Shown piece after piece: positions 53,857-62,894 of a stretch of 64,000 nt of DNA; positions within the stretch are counted from its first letter, which is position 1; each line of letters starts with the position of its first letter. Made by a program: the position numbers and the translations under genes. Origin of the DNA: Marinobacter bryozoorum (GTDB taxonomy: Bacteria > Pseudomonadota > Gammaproteobacteria > Pseudomonadales > Oleiphilaceae); assembly GCF_023156245.1 (NCBI RefSeq), contig NZ_JAKZAH010000019.1:1-64000 (forward strand), read 5' to 3'. Under the pieces are notes generated by a model, which did not search any database, was not told the origin of the DNA, and saw only the letters and a program-made list of their open reading frames with translations.

Positions 53857-55146
53857 TTATTGTTGACGTTGGTTACGGACCTGTTCTTCCAGGTCACTCC
53901 AGGCCGGCTGGTCGGTCTGGCTGCTGCGCAGGAAGGCCAGCAGGCTGGCAACTTCACGATCGGTCAGGGCCTCGCCAAAGGCAGGCATCATTGCGCCCGG
54001 GATGCCTTCTTCCAGCGAAACCCCCTCCAGTGTTACACGAATCAGGTTGACGGGATCCGGCGCAAACACGGCACTGTTCAGGGCCATGTCCGGACGCAGT
54101 GCATTGGGGCTGTCCGGGTCGTTGTAATGGCAGGAGGCACAGGCATAGGCAAAGATGCGCTCACCTTCCCCCATAAGGCTGGAGGGGGTGCGTTTGTTAC
54201 TGGCTGCATTGATGGCTTCCGCGGCCTGCTGTGCGGCCAGGTCCGCGCCGTCAGACGGGTTAAGACCGGCAAGCCAGGTTGCCAGGCCGCGAATGTCGTC
54301 ATCCGGTGCCAGGCCAAGCCCCGCGTGCACCACGTCGGCCATGGAGCCTACAGCGACCCCGTGGTGAGGGGACCCGCCGCTGCGCAGGTAGGCATAGGCG
54401 TCGTCTTCGCTCCAGGCCACCGGCGACCGGTTACTGCCATTGAGGGCCGGCGCATACCAGTTATTGATGACAGTGCCCTCCCAGGCCTGGCTTTCGTCTT
54501 CGGCGCCGAACTGGTTACGGGGGGTATGGCAGGCACTGCAGTGGCCGAGACCCTCAGCGATGTAGGCACCACGGTTCCAGGTGTCGGACTTGCTGCTGTC
54601 TGCCTGGTACCGCCCCTCATCGAAGAAGAGGATTTTCCAGCCTGCCTGCAACAGCCGAATATTGAACGGGAACTCCAGGGTATTTTCCGGCGCCTCGGCC
54701 TGGATGGGCTCACGGGTCATCATGTAGGCGTAGAGGTCGGCCACATCTCCGTCGGTCATTTTCGTAAAGTGGGTATACGGAAATGCCGGGAACAGGTGGG
54801 CTCCAGAGCGGGACACCCCCTCACGCATTGCGCGGGAAAAGGCCTCCTCTGACCATTGGCCAATACCGGTTTCGGGGTCCGGGGTGATGTTGGTGGAATA
54901 AATGGTACCGAAAGGTGTGGGCATGGCCAGGCCGCCGGCGTAGGGCTGCTCCTGGTCGGTGGTGTGACAGGTCTGGCAGTTGCCCAGGCCGGCAATGATT
55001 TCACCGCGGTCTATCTGCTCCTGGCTGAACTCGCCCTCCGAGGGAGGATCCACGGAATCAATGGATGGCTTCCAGGCTATAACCAGGAAGGCGGCGAGTA
55101 CTATCACGCCGAGGCCAATCAGGCCCACCAGGATCTTTTTTATCAC
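53857..55146 (-). CDS. Membrane-anchored triheme cytochrome c
   Basis: A 429-residue protein with an N-terminal membrane anchor (ILVGLIGLGVIVLAAFLVIAW) and three CXXCH heme sites: CQTCH at 57-61, CSACH near 207 and CASCH near 335. Three-domain cytochromes of this kind accept electrons from periplasmic molybdenum hydroxylases and alcohol dehydrogenases and pass them to the respiratory chain. First gene of the cluster with the 2Fe-2S and molybdopterin subunits. Confidence 0.93.
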   Translation of the reverse strand: MIKKILVGLIGLGVIVLAAFLVIAWKPSIDSVDPPSEGEFSQEQIDRGEIIAGLGNCQTCHTTDQEQPYAGGLAMPTPFGTIYSTNITPDPETGIGQWSEEAFSRAMREGVSRSGAHLFPAFPYTHFTKMTDGDVADLYAYMMTREPIQAEAPENTLEFPFNIRLLQAGWKILFFDEGRYQADSSKSDTWNRGAYIAEGLGHCSACHTPRNQFGAEDESQAWEGTVINNWYAPALNGSNRSPVAWSEDDAYAYLRSGGSPHHGVAVGSMADVVHAGLGLAPDDDIRGLATWLAGLNPSDGADLAAQQAAEAINAASNKRTPSSLMGEGERIFAYACASCHYNDPDSPNALRPDMALNSAVFAPDPVNLIRVTLEGVSLEEGIPGAMMPAFGEALTDREVASLLAFLRSSQTDQPAWSDLEEQVRNQRQQ

Positions 55147-55354
55147 CGTTGTTCTCCTTTATCGGTCCGGTTCAAGCCAGGGTGTGACCGGGGGTGGCTG
55201 TGGGTTTAATAGTGTAGCTATCGCTGGCACATATGCATCAGTGACTGACCATTTGATTTATATCATTGAGCATTCTAGTCAATGGGGGTGGCTGTGAGCC
55301 AGTTTTCCGGTGGCTTCGGTCTTCTGGTTTTGCCCCCCGGGCGCTTTTCGGAAC

Positions 55355-56203
55355 TTATTGATAATCCATGGGGTTGATCCGGTAAAAACCGCAAAGGGAT
55401 TCATACACCCGGGGTTGCTTCCGGTGCAGGTGGTCGGGTTGCTGGAAGAAGGCTTCCGTCAGCACGGCGAAGAATTCCGCAGGCTCGGTTGCGCCGTAAG
55501 GGTCAAGCCAGCTTTTGTGGTGGTGTTGCAGGGACTGTTGCAGCTGCTCGTAGGCCTCGCTCATGGTTTCCTGCCAGTTCCGGGCCTGCTCTCCGGACAG
55601 TGGCGGGGCACCGTCAGCACTGCCATCCAGGTAATCCAGCTGGTGGGCAAACTCGTGCAGAATGACGTTATGGTCACTGCCGGGGGCCTGGACCGCATGC
55701 TCACAGTCGTCCCAGGACAGAACCACCTGGCCGAACGAAGAGGCCTCGCCGGCACGCACCTGGTGCTCCATGTCCACCACCATGCCATTCTGGCGGGGCT
55801 GCTTCACATAGTAGGCGCCGGGATAGACCAGGATGCTGCGCACCTCGTCGTAGTCGCTGTAGGAGCGGGCGAGGATCAGCAGGCAGGCGTGGCCGGCAAT
55901 GGTCAGCCGCACCCGGTCGTCCACCTCGAATCCGTCGCAGCCGTAGAAGTCTTTCTCTGACAGAAACAGTTGCACCCTTCGCTCCAGCTCACGTTTGAGC
56001 TGCCCGGGCAGGCGGCGGTACAGGGGCACCTGTGACTTCAGCAGTTTGCGCCAGGCACGGGGAAACGGCCGTTGCAGCTCCCGTTGCCGCTTCCAGCCCC
56101 GGTAGAAAAACAGATAGAACACCGCAAACGCAATCGCCGCGATGGCAAACAGAGCAAAGGTGAGGGCGGGGGACATAGGCTCGGGCAGATCCTTGCGTGG
56201 CAT
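55355..56203 (-). CDS. mtfA: MtfA-like zinc peptidase (M90 family)
   Basis: A 282-residue protein with the MtfA zinc site HEFAHQLDYLDG near residues 183-194 and the family block EFFAVLTEAFFQQP. E. coli MtfA binds the repressor Mlc and has aminopeptidase activity. Unlike E. coli MtfA this one has an N-terminal transmembrane helix (ALTFALFAIAAIAFAVFYLF). The start at 56203 is not certain; an ATG at 56176 is possible. It is divergent from the DJ-1 gene. Confidence 0.88.
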   Translation of the reverse strand: MPRKDLPEPMSPALTFALFAIAAIAFAVFYLFFYRGWKRQRELQRPFPRAWRKLLKSQVPLYRRLPGQLKRELERRVQLFLSEKDFYGCDGFEVDDRVRLTIAGHACLLILARSYSDYDEVRSILVYPGAYYVKQPRQNGMVVDMEHQVRAGEASSFGQVVLSWDDCEHAVQAPGSDHNVILHEFAHQLDYLDGSADGAPPLSGEQARNWQETMSEAYEQLQQSLQHHHKSWLDPYGATEPAEFFAVLTEAFFQQPDHLHRKQPRVYESLCGFYRINPMDYQ

Positions 56204-56272
56204 TGGTAATGCTGTTGCTATAGTACAGTAATGTCACCGCTACAGGTCCAACACGTGTTAACCGGAGGTTCC

Positions 56273-56827
56273 ATGAACAAGACCGCACTGGTACCCATTG
56301 CCGACGGCAGTGAAGAGATTGAATCCATCACCATTATTGATGTGCTCCGCCGTGCCAATGTGGAGGTTACCGTGGCCAGCGTGCACGAGCACAAGACCAT
56401 CACGGCCTCACGTCGCACCCGCATTACCGCCGATGCCCTGCTGCAGGATTGCGTCCACCACGATTACGACCTGATTGCCTTGCCCGGGGGCATGCCCGGC
56501 GCACAGAACCTGTCCGACTGTCCCTTGCTGATCGACCGCCTGCGCAAGCAGAGGGATGCCGGCTTCTGGTACGCAGCCATCTGTGCCGCGCCGGCGGTGG
56601 CGCTGGCACCCCATGGCCTGCTGGACGGAATCGCGGCGACCGGCCATGCCGGATTCCGCGAAGCGCTGCCGGATCAGTCGCGGGTGAATGAACGGGTTGT
56701 GGTCGATCGCAACTGCATCACCAGTCAGGGCCCCGGCTCAGCCCTGGAGTTTGCCCTGGAACTGGTGGCTAACCTGTGTGGCAAAGAGGTGCGGGACCAG
56801 GTGGCAGCGCCGATGATGCTGCCTTGA
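56273..56827 (+). CDS. DJ-1/PfpI family protein (YajL type)
   Basis: A 184-residue protein starting MNKTALVPIADGSEEIESIT at ATG 56273 after CGGAGG. The nucleophile-elbow cysteine is in AAICAAPAVALAPHGLL, with the upstream Glu in GSEEIE; this is the DJ-1/YajL/ThiJ pattern. These proteins are linked to oxidative stress and repair of glycated or oxidised proteins. Confidence 0.9.
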   Translation: MNKTALVPIADGSEEIESITIIDVLRRANVEVTVASVHEHKTITASRRTRITADALLQDCVHHDYDLIALPGGMPGAQNLSDCPLLIDRLRKQRDAGFWYAAICAAPAVALAPHGLLDGIAATGHAGFREALPDQSRVNERVVVDRNCITSQGPGSALEFALELVANLCGKEVRDQVAAPMMLP

Positions 56828-56982
56828 CTGGCGGGTAACGGTAACGTCAGCGTCATAATAACATTCGGTAATCTTTGCATCGTTTTACGCAGTGGACTGC
56901 TACATTTTCGGGATCACTGCGTACCACTTTCCGCGACGTCAAAAAGACGCAACTCCTCTTCTCCACCTATGGAGGCACGCCG

Positions 56983-58362
56983 ATGTCTGATACCTATCAA
57001 ACCGTCAATCCGGCAACTGACGAAGTACTCGAAACCTATCAGCTGATGTCCTCCGACGAGGCCTCAAAGGTTGTCGAGCAAAGCCACGAAGCGTTCAAAA
57101 CCTGGCGCAAAACCAGCTTTGACCAGCGGGCAGAGGCCTTCCGCCAGGCTGCAAAGCTGATCCGTGAGCGTAAGGACGATTATGCAGCGCTGATGACCCG
57201 GGAAATGGGAAAAACCCTCGCCCAGGGCAAGCAGGAGTGCGACCTGTGCGCCGCGATTTGTGAATACACCGCAGAGCAGGGCCCGAAAGAGCTGGCTGAC
57301 CAGGAGCGGGAGCTGAACGGTGGCCGTGCCCTGGTGACCTTCCAGCCGGAAGGGGTGATTTACGGTATCCAGCCATGGAACTTCCCGCTGTACCAGGTCA
57401 TTCGCTACAGCGCAGCCAATCTGATTGCCGGCAACACCGTTCTGCTCAAGCACGCTCCCAACGTATGGGGCATGGCCCTGGAGGTAGAGAAGCTCTACCG
57501 TGATGCCGGTTTCCCCGAGAATGCCTTCCGTACCCTGTTGATCGACCACGATGTCTCCAATGATGTCATCGAGAATCCGCTGGTTCGTGGTGTCACCCTG
57601 ACTGGCAGCCCCAACGCCGGTCGCGCCGTGGCCCAACGGGCCGCGAAGGTGCTCAAGAAAACCGTACTGGAGCTGGGCAGTAACGATGCCTACCTGATCC
57701 TGGCGGATGCGGACCTGAAGAAAGCCGTGCAGTACTGCGTGCAGGGTCGGGTCTACAATACTGGCCAGACCTGTGTGGCGGCCAAGCGGTTCATTGTTGA
57801 AGACGCCATTTACGACCAGTTCCGGGATGCGTACCTGGAGCAGATGAAGCAGATCACCTTTGGTGACCCCACCCAGAAAGAAACCGTGATGGGACCCATG
57901 GCCCGGAAAGACCTGCGTGACGGCCTGCACGAGCAGGTCCGCAAGTCCGTCGACAACGGCGCGACCTGTCTGTTGGGCGGCGAGATTCCGGAAGGCAAGG
58001 GCTGCTTCTACCCGGCTACGGTGCTGGAAAACGTTGCGCCGGGCCAGCCGGCCTACGATGAAGAGCTGTTCGGTCCGGTGGCCTCACTGATCCGGGTGAA
58101 AGATGCCGAAGAAGCCATGAAGGTGGCGAACGATTCCCCTTATGGTCTCGGTGGCGGCATCTTCAGTCAGAACGAAGCCCGCGCCATCGAAATGGCCAGG
58201 GAAGAGTTCGATACCGGCATGGTGAACATCAATGGCTACAACCTGGCCCAGCCCAACCTGCCGTTTGGCGGGGTGAAGGAAAGTGGTTATGGTCGGGAGC
58301 ATGGCGGCTTTGGCATGCATGAGTTTGTGAACGTCAAGGCTGTGATGATTACCGAGTCCTGA
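56983..58362 (+). CDS. Succinate-semialdehyde dehydrogenase-like aldehyde dehydrogenase (Sad/YneI type)
   Basis: A 459-residue ALDH starting MSDTYQTVNPATDEVLETYQ at ATG 56983 after ATGGAGGC. IQPWNFPLYQVIRY, the catalytic Glu in VLELGSNDAYL and the nucleophile Cys in NTGQTCVAAKRF are intact. Length and motifs match E. coli Sad (YneI), the NAD-dependent succinate-semialdehyde dehydrogenase. Substrate choice is inferred from family similarity only. It is monocistronic with a hairpin terminator. Confidence 0.9.
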   Translation: MSDTYQTVNPATDEVLETYQLMSSDEASKVVEQSHEAFKTWRKTSFDQRAEAFRQAAKLIRERKDDYAALMTREMGKTLAQGKQECDLCAAICEYTAEQGPKELADQERELNGGRALVTFQPEGVIYGIQPWNFPLYQVIRYSAANLIAGNTVLLKHAPNVWGMALEVEKLYRDAGFPENAFRTLLIDHDVSNDVIENPLVRGVTLTGSPNAGRAVAQRAAKVLKKTVLELGSNDAYLILADADLKKAVQYCVQGRVYNTGQTCVAAKRFIVEDAIYDQFRDAYLEQMKQITFGDPTQKETVMGPMARKDLRDGLHEQVRKSVDNGATCLLGGEIPEGKGCFYPATVLENVAPGQPAYDEELFGPVASLIRVKDAEEAMKVANDSPYGLGGGIFSQNEARAIEMAREEFDTGMVNINGYNLAQPNLPFGGVKESGYGREHGGFGMHEFVNVKAVMITES

Positions 58363-58374
58363 TAGGGCTCCCGT

Positions 58375-58401
58375 GCCGGCGCCCCTGCGTGGGGTGCCGG
58401 C
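58375..58401 (+). terminator. Hairpin after the semialdehyde dehydrogenase gene
   Basis: GCCGGCGCCCC, a four-base loop and TGGGGTGCCGGC form a strong stem between the convergent dehydrogenase and amidase genes, followed by CACCTCTTT. Confidence 0.65.
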
Positions 58402-58420
58402 CACCTCTTTATGCCTGGTT

Positions 58421-59827
58421 TCAGGTCAGTTCAGGATGTTTCCTGTGCCAGTCTGTGACCTGTTGGAAGGCATGGCCGGCTCGCACCAGCAACGCTTCGT
58501 CCAGGTGTCGTCCCACCAGTTGAAACCCAACAGGAAGGCCCTCCTCGGTAAAGCCTCCGGGCAGTGTAATGGTGGGGCTTCCGGACATATTGTAGGGCGC
58601 TGTATAACGCAATGACTCGTTCATGGTTTGCGGATCCCGCAGCAGCTGGTCGTACTGTGCAATGGTAGGATTGCTGAACGGATGCACCGGTACCAGCAGC
58701 AAATCGAATGTCTCGAAGAGCTTGCGAAGGTCCCCCGCGAACTCAAGCCTGGCATGATGCATTTTCATCAGGTCAGTGGCCCCCAGGCGCCGCCCGGCCT
58801 CGATCAGCCCTGCAAGCGCCGGCCCGTATTCGTCCTTGCGTGATGGGTAGGTCGCCTCGTGGGCGATTGCGGTTTCTGTCGCGCAGTACCGCCCCCAGTT
58901 TTTCTTCATGGCAGCCGCCGTGGGCGGCACAGAATATTCATGGAATGTCGCCCCCAGGTCGGTCAGAACCCGTCTGACTTCGTCGATCACTCTCAATGTC
59001 GCAGCATCACAGATTCCATCCATATCGGCAGGGGCAATGCCGATTTTCAGGTCTCGGACGCCTCCTGCAACACTCGCCAGGTAATCCGGAACCGACGCCG
59101 GGAGACTTGTCGGGTCAAGGGGATCCTCACCAGCCATGGTGCCCAGCATGGCACCGGCATCTTCAGCTGAGCGGGTCATGGGGCCGATATGATCCAGGGA
59201 GTCGGCCAGGGGTAGCACGCCATGCCGGCTGACCCGGCCCCAGGTTGGTTTTAGTCCGGTCAACCCGGTGGCACCGGAAGGGTAGCGGATGGAACCGCCG
59301 GTATCCGTACCAATGGCGCCATAGCAAAGCCCCGCAGCAGTGGCGACGCCTGAACCGCTGGAAGACACCCCCGACCAGTACGCCTCACCCCATGGGTTCA
59401 GGGGCGCGGGGATGTCCGGGTGGTGGGCACCGAAGGCGCCTTCGGTCATCTGCAGCTTGCCAAGCATCACGGCGCCGGCGTCGGTCAGGCGGCGCACGAC
59501 CGTGGCGTCTTCGGCCGGTATATAGTCACTGAACACTTTCGTGCCCCAGGTGGTGCGAATCCCTGCCGTCTTGCAAAGGTCCTTCAGACCCACGGGAATG
59601 CCGTGCATCGGCCCCCGGAACACGCCCCTGACCATTTCCTGCTCCGCCTGCCGGGCCTGCCCGAGTGCCATTTCTGCCGTTACCGTAACGAAGCTGCGCA
59701 AGCGTGGGTCGAGCCGTTCGATGCGCTCCAGCATCAACCCCGTGATCTCGACGGGAGAGACCTCCCGGGACTGGTAGGCGCGTGACAGCTCAGTGATCGT
59801 GGCGAATTCAGGGTTGTCCAGGGGCAT
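58421..59827 (-). CDS. Amidase-signature hydrolase
   Basis: A 468-residue enzyme of the amidase signature family. The Ser-cisSer-Lys triad is visible: Lys in GIPVGLKDLCK, the Gly/Ser-rich WSGVSSSGSGVATAAG, and the nucleophile segment GTDTGGSIRYPSG. It hydrolyses an amide; the natural substrate is not deducible. It is not GatA, because no gatB or gatC adjoins it and the C-terminal half differs. It is a single gene, convergent with the dehydrogenase. Confidence 0.92.
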   Translation of the reverse strand: MPLDNPEFATITELSRAYQSREVSPVEITGLMLERIERLDPRLRSFVTVTAEMALGQARQAEQEMVRGVFRGPMHGIPVGLKDLCKTAGIRTTWGTKVFSDYIPAEDATVVRRLTDAGAVMLGKLQMTEGAFGAHHPDIPAPLNPWGEAYWSGVSSSGSGVATAAGLCYGAIGTDTGGSIRYPSGATGLTGLKPTWGRVSRHGVLPLADSLDHIGPMTRSAEDAGAMLGTMAGEDPLDPTSLPASVPDYLASVAGGVRDLKIGIAPADMDGICDAATLRVIDEVRRVLTDLGATFHEYSVPPTAAAMKKNWGRYCATETAIAHEATYPSRKDEYGPALAGLIEAGRRLGATDLMKMHHARLEFAGDLRKLFETFDLLLVPVHPFSNPTIAQYDQLLRDPQTMNESLRYTAPYNMSGSPTITLPGGFTEEGLPVGFQLVGRHLDEALLVRAGHAFQQVTDWHRKHPELT

Positions 59828-60039
59828 TGTCTGACCTTCTGCTTGTGGGATTGGTGTTCCGAATACAGGAAAAGTACTGCCCAGGCCGGAGAAAAGCGAA
59901 TGTAAACGTTCGTTAAACCGGCTTGAAGGTTGCTAACCATCTGCAGATACTCGCCCGCCCAGTCAGCCGCTGCGGACATTGCGCGTTCTCGGTAAGTGGG
60001 CTGATTCTCTGTTGTTTAAGCTATGAAAAGGAAGGGTAC

Positions 60040-60639
60040 ATGAAAACCAGAAACCTGTTATTCGCCGCAGCGACGCTGACTTCTTTCGCCAGCTACGGCC
60101 AGGCGGCCGAGAGCGGGTATTTCGGGCTGAGCCTTGGGGAAGCCGAGGTTACAGATCTGTGTGAGAGCAACTACGACTGTGATGACAAGGCAATGACCGG
60201 CCGCATCTATGGCGGCGTTCAGTTCAATGGCTTTGCCGGCGTTGAGTTTGGGTACCGCTACATAGATGAGGTTAGCGCCTCGCTGTATGAGTATGATTCC
60301 GGCTGGGGTTATTCCTATGGCGCGGAAATCACCGGGCACTTCGTGGATACAACCGCCCTGTTCAGTCTTCCGGAAACCGGCCCCGTGCAAGTGGTTGCCA
60401 AGGCTGGCGTCATGCTGTGGCTGCTTGATTACGATTTCGAGGTCAATAGCAGCTACTACAACGAAACAATTTCAGAAAACGAGAGCGGCCTCGGCCTGCG
60501 TACCGGTCTCGGAGCCCGCTTTAACCTGAGTGACAGCTTCAGCTTGCGGGCCGACTGGGACTACCTGGTCAATGCAGGTGACGACCTTATGGATAGCGAC
60601 ATCCACATATTCAGCGCGGGGCCTGAGATCCGCTTCTGA
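60040..60639 (+). CDS. OmpA-like outer-membrane beta-barrel protein
   Basis: A 199-residue protein with a signal peptide (MKTRNLLFAAATLTSFASYG, cleavage near QAA) and an eight-strand-type barrel: alternating strands such as GYFGLSLGEAEVTD, GFAGVEFGYRYIDE, LGLRTGLGARFNLSD, ending in the aromatic GPEIRF. Two cysteines (CESNYDC) form a probable loop disulfide. GGAAGG precedes the ATG. Function is not known; small porin-like OmpA barrels often act in adhesion or envelope stability. Confidence 0.85.
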   Translation: MKTRNLLFAAATLTSFASYGQAAESGYFGLSLGEAEVTDLCESNYDCDDKAMTGRIYGGVQFNGFAGVEFGYRYIDEVSASLYEYDSGWGYSYGAEITGHFVDTTALFSLPETGPVQVVAKAGVMLWLLDYDFEVNSSYYNETISENESGLGLRTGLGARFNLSDSFSLRADWDYLVNAGDDLMDSDIHIFSAGPEIRF

Positions 60640-60655
60640 TGGCGCTATAAGGCAC

Positions 60656-60691
60656 ACCCGGGCCCGTGGCGTTTTGCCAACGGCCCCGGGT
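60656..60691 (+). terminator. Terminator after the beta-barrel gene
   Basis: ACCCGGGCCCGT and AACGGCCCCGGGT form an imperfect GC-rich hairpin 16 bases after the stop codon, with a weak T-rich tail. The remaining 60692-61002 region holds the promoter of the AbiE operon but no further gene that I can support. Confidence 0.6.
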
Positions 60692-60787
60692 AGCTTCCCT
60701 TGCCGCTATCGCTTCGTAATTGCAAACATTAACAAAAACAACTTGATAGCTGGCGGAATTTTACATTCTGCCCCTTCACCTTTCCTG

Positions 60788-60816
60788 TTAACTCCCGCAT
60801 CATCAAACCATAAATA
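60788..60816 (+). promoter_or_regulatory. Candidate promoter of the AbiE operon
   Basis: TTAACT-N17-TAAATA in an AT-rich stretch, about 190 bases before the AbiEi GTG start. Spacing fits sigma-70; the -35 box is a moderate match. Confidence 0.3.
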
Positions 60817-61002
60817 AAATGTAAGTTTTCAAACGCGACAGTGGATGTCGGGCCAGCTTCTTACCATCCTGCCAGATACGCCGCTTCAACTTCAGATAAA
60901 CCTCCGAAGAATCAGCGCCTGGTTCGCTTGCCGCTGGTCCTTGAAACGACACTCCGTGCGGTTTATCTTGGTTGCACAATCAGTCCAAAAGAGACTTTTT
61001 TT

Positions 61003-61782
61003 GTGAAGAATATAAACAAGGTTCTTCGGGAGTGGCCTTACGGCACGGCATTGCCCCTGTCCTGGCTTAATGAGCAGGGCTTGTCCGGACGTGATGCAGC
61101 CAAGCATGCCCAACGAGGAAACCTTCTCCGTTTGGGCAGTGGTGCTTATGCACGCCCGGGCGACGTTTTGACCTGGGAGGGCGGGGTGTATGGCTTGCAG
61201 TATAGAGAAGCGCCCCCCGAGCTTTCCTTTTGGCCTGGTGGTGAAACAGCATTAAGCTTGGCGGGATACTCGCATTATCTGATGCTGGGGCGAGAAAGAC
61301 TATGTCTGTATGGACAGCCACGGTTACGGCTCAGCAAATGGTTTACGGATACTGATTGGGGTGTGCAGCTTGAGGTTGGCAGGGCCACGCTGTTTACGAG
61401 CAATCAGGATCGGCAATTCGATACGCATACACCAGCAGGGCGCGATTTTCAGATTTATATCTCAAGTCCGGAGATGGCGGTACTGGAGTGGCTGTTCAGC
61501 GTATCGGATGAACTACTCTTCAGTGATGGGATTGTCGATACCTTCGGCGGTTTGACCAGTCTGCGGCCACGGCGCTTGCAGGTGCTATTGCAGGCCTGCA
61601 CATCGATTCGGACCAAGCGAGCGTTTCTTTTGCTGGCACGTCATTTCAAGCACGGCTGGTACTCGCGGCTGGATATCCCGGCAATCGAGTTGGGCCGGGG
61701 CAAGCGCCAACTGGTAAAGAACGGGGTGCTGGACCGGGAGTATCAAGTTACCGTGCCGCCGAGGTTTGCCAATGCCAATTGA
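61003..61782 (+). CDS. abiEi: AbiEi-type antitoxin (type IV toxin-antitoxin)
   Basis: A 259-residue protein. I chose GTG 61003 (VKNINKVLREWPYGTALPLS); the frame is open further upstream to 60841 but that part lacks homology. An N-terminal winged-helix part (WLNEQGLSGRDAAKHAQRGN, LLRLGSGAYARPGD) and the C-terminal antitoxin domain match AbiEi proteins, which autorepress the operon and block the nucleotidyltransferase toxin. AbiE systems cause abortive phage infection. The stop overlaps the toxin start by 11 bases. AT-rich composition suggests transfer. Confidence 0.88.
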   Translation: MKNINKVLREWPYGTALPLSWLNEQGLSGRDAAKHAQRGNLLRLGSGAYARPGDVLTWEGGVYGLQYREAPPELSFWPGGETALSLAGYSHYLMLGRERLCLYGQPRLRLSKWFTDTDWGVQLEVGRATLFTSNQDRQFDTHTPAGRDFQIYISSPEMAVLEWLFSVSDELLFSDGIVDTFGGLTSLRPRRLQVLLQACTSIRTKRAFLLLARHFKHGWYSRLDIPAIELGRGKRQLVKNGVLDREYQVTVPPRFANAN

Positions 61783-62701
61783 TGCCCGCTACCGCGAACA
61801 AGTACAGCTGCTGGTGCAGATACTGCCCCTGGTGGCGGCGGAAGGTGTTTTTGCTCTCAAGGGTGGCACAGCGATCAATTTGTTCGTTCGTGATATGCCG
61901 CGCTTATCGGTGGATATCGACTTGGCTTTTTTGCCTGCAGGGGAGCGCGAGAAAGATTTGGCGAATTGCAAGGCTGCGCTTGCCCGCATAGCGACCAATA
62001 TCCGCGAGCGGCTGGGTGTGAGTGCAGAGCTACAGAGTAATCGCGCTGATGAGTTGCGCGTGATTGTGCGCAGCGCCAAGAGTCAGGTAAAAATCGAGGT
62101 TTCTCCGGTTTTGAGGGGTACCTTGCATCCTGCCGAAATTCTCGATGTGGCTGAAGCTGTGGAAGATGCATTTGGTTTTGCTTCGGTACCGGTAGTTTCT
62201 TTGCCCGATCTCTATGGTGGCAAGATTTGCGCAGCACTTGATCGTCAGCACCCGCGGGATTGGTTTGACGTGATGCAGATGCTGGATGCGGGTGATTTCA
62301 CTCGAGATGTGTTTCTGGGGTTTCTGGTCTACCTGCTGGGCCACCCACGGCCCTTGAGTGAGGTACTGGCCCCGCGCTGGAAGCCGCTTGAGGGCCAGTA
62401 TCAGCAGGAGTTTGTAGGTATGTTACGGGAAGATTTGCCATTGGAAAGCCTTGAGCAGACCCGGCAAAGGCTGATAGCAGAGCTTGCCGTACACATGAAC
62501 GCACAGGACGTTGAATTTCTGCTGTCTTTCAAAGCTGGCCAGCCCAATTGGGAGTTACTGCCCCTGGTCGGCGTGGCGGACTTGCCTGCTGTCCGCTGGA
62601 AGCTGAAGAATATAGCCAGAATGCCAGTTAAAAAGCACATTGAAGCAGTCGAACGGCTCAGGTCGGTATTGAATAACTTGTTAACAAAAGGCACCCCATG
62701 A
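61772..62701 (+). CDS. abiEii: AbiEii-type nucleotidyltransferase toxin
   Basis: A 309-residue toxin of the DUF1814/AbiEii family starting MPIDARYREQVQLLVQILPL at ATG 61772. The nucleotidyltransferase motifs are KGGTAINLFVRDMPRLSVDI and the DLAF that follows. A second conserved block is LPDLYGGKICAALDRQHPRD. Related toxins transfer nucleotides to tRNA or other targets and stop growth. Its stop overlaps the start of the helicase remnant (ATGA), so a third gene once followed in the operon. Confidence 0.88.
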   Translation: MPIDARYREQVQLLVQILPLVAAEGVFALKGGTAINLFVRDMPRLSVDIDLAFLPAGEREKDLANCKAALARIATNIRERLGVSAELQSNRADELRVIVRSAKSQVKIEVSPVLRGTLHPAEILDVAEAVEDAFGFASVPVVSLPDLYGGKICAALDRQHPRDWFDVMQMLDAGDFTRDVFLGFLVYLLGHPRPLSEVLAPRWKPLEGQYQQEFVGMLREDLPLESLEQTRQRLIAELAVHMNAQDVEFLLSFKAGQPNWELLPLVGVADLPAVRWKLKNIARMPVKKHIEAVERLRSVLNNLLTKGTP

Positions 62702-62892
62702 TCCCCGGTTTGTTGGCCACGGAAGTTTCAGCAGCCCTGCGCGAATTCATCGTTACCGGTTATTAAACCGAGTTTCCGCTCCATACCCACCAGGAGCGGG
62801 CCCTGGTGTATGTAAGCCTGACCCGGGCGCGGAAACTGGCCTATGTGTTCGGGTATGGGCGAATGAGTGAGTGGTTTGAGGGGCTTTGCTGA
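62698..62892 (+). pseudogene. Helicase scar: N-terminus of one helicase joined to C-terminus of another
   Basis: The ATG overlaps the AbiEii stop. The first 22 codons (MIPGLLATEVSAALREFIVT) resemble the start of DEAD/DUF1998-type helicases found in defence loci. After an in-frame TAA at 62764-62766 the same frame continues with ERALVYVSLTRARKLAYVFG and ends at 62892, which matches motif VI and the C-terminus of UvrD/Rep-like helicases. More than 1000 residues between are missing, so this is a deletion scar. Confidence 0.6.
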
Positions 62893-62894
62893 GG

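Noticed and set aside
60841-60960. Possible gene remnant on the minus strand upstream of AbiEi
   Set aside because: A frame reading LKLKRRIWQDGKKLARHPLS looks protein-like, but I could not match it to a family or find an end or start.
60841-61002. N-terminal extension of the AbiEi frame
   Set aside because: No similarity to AbiEi in this part and no ribosome site; the GTG at 61003 fits the family start.
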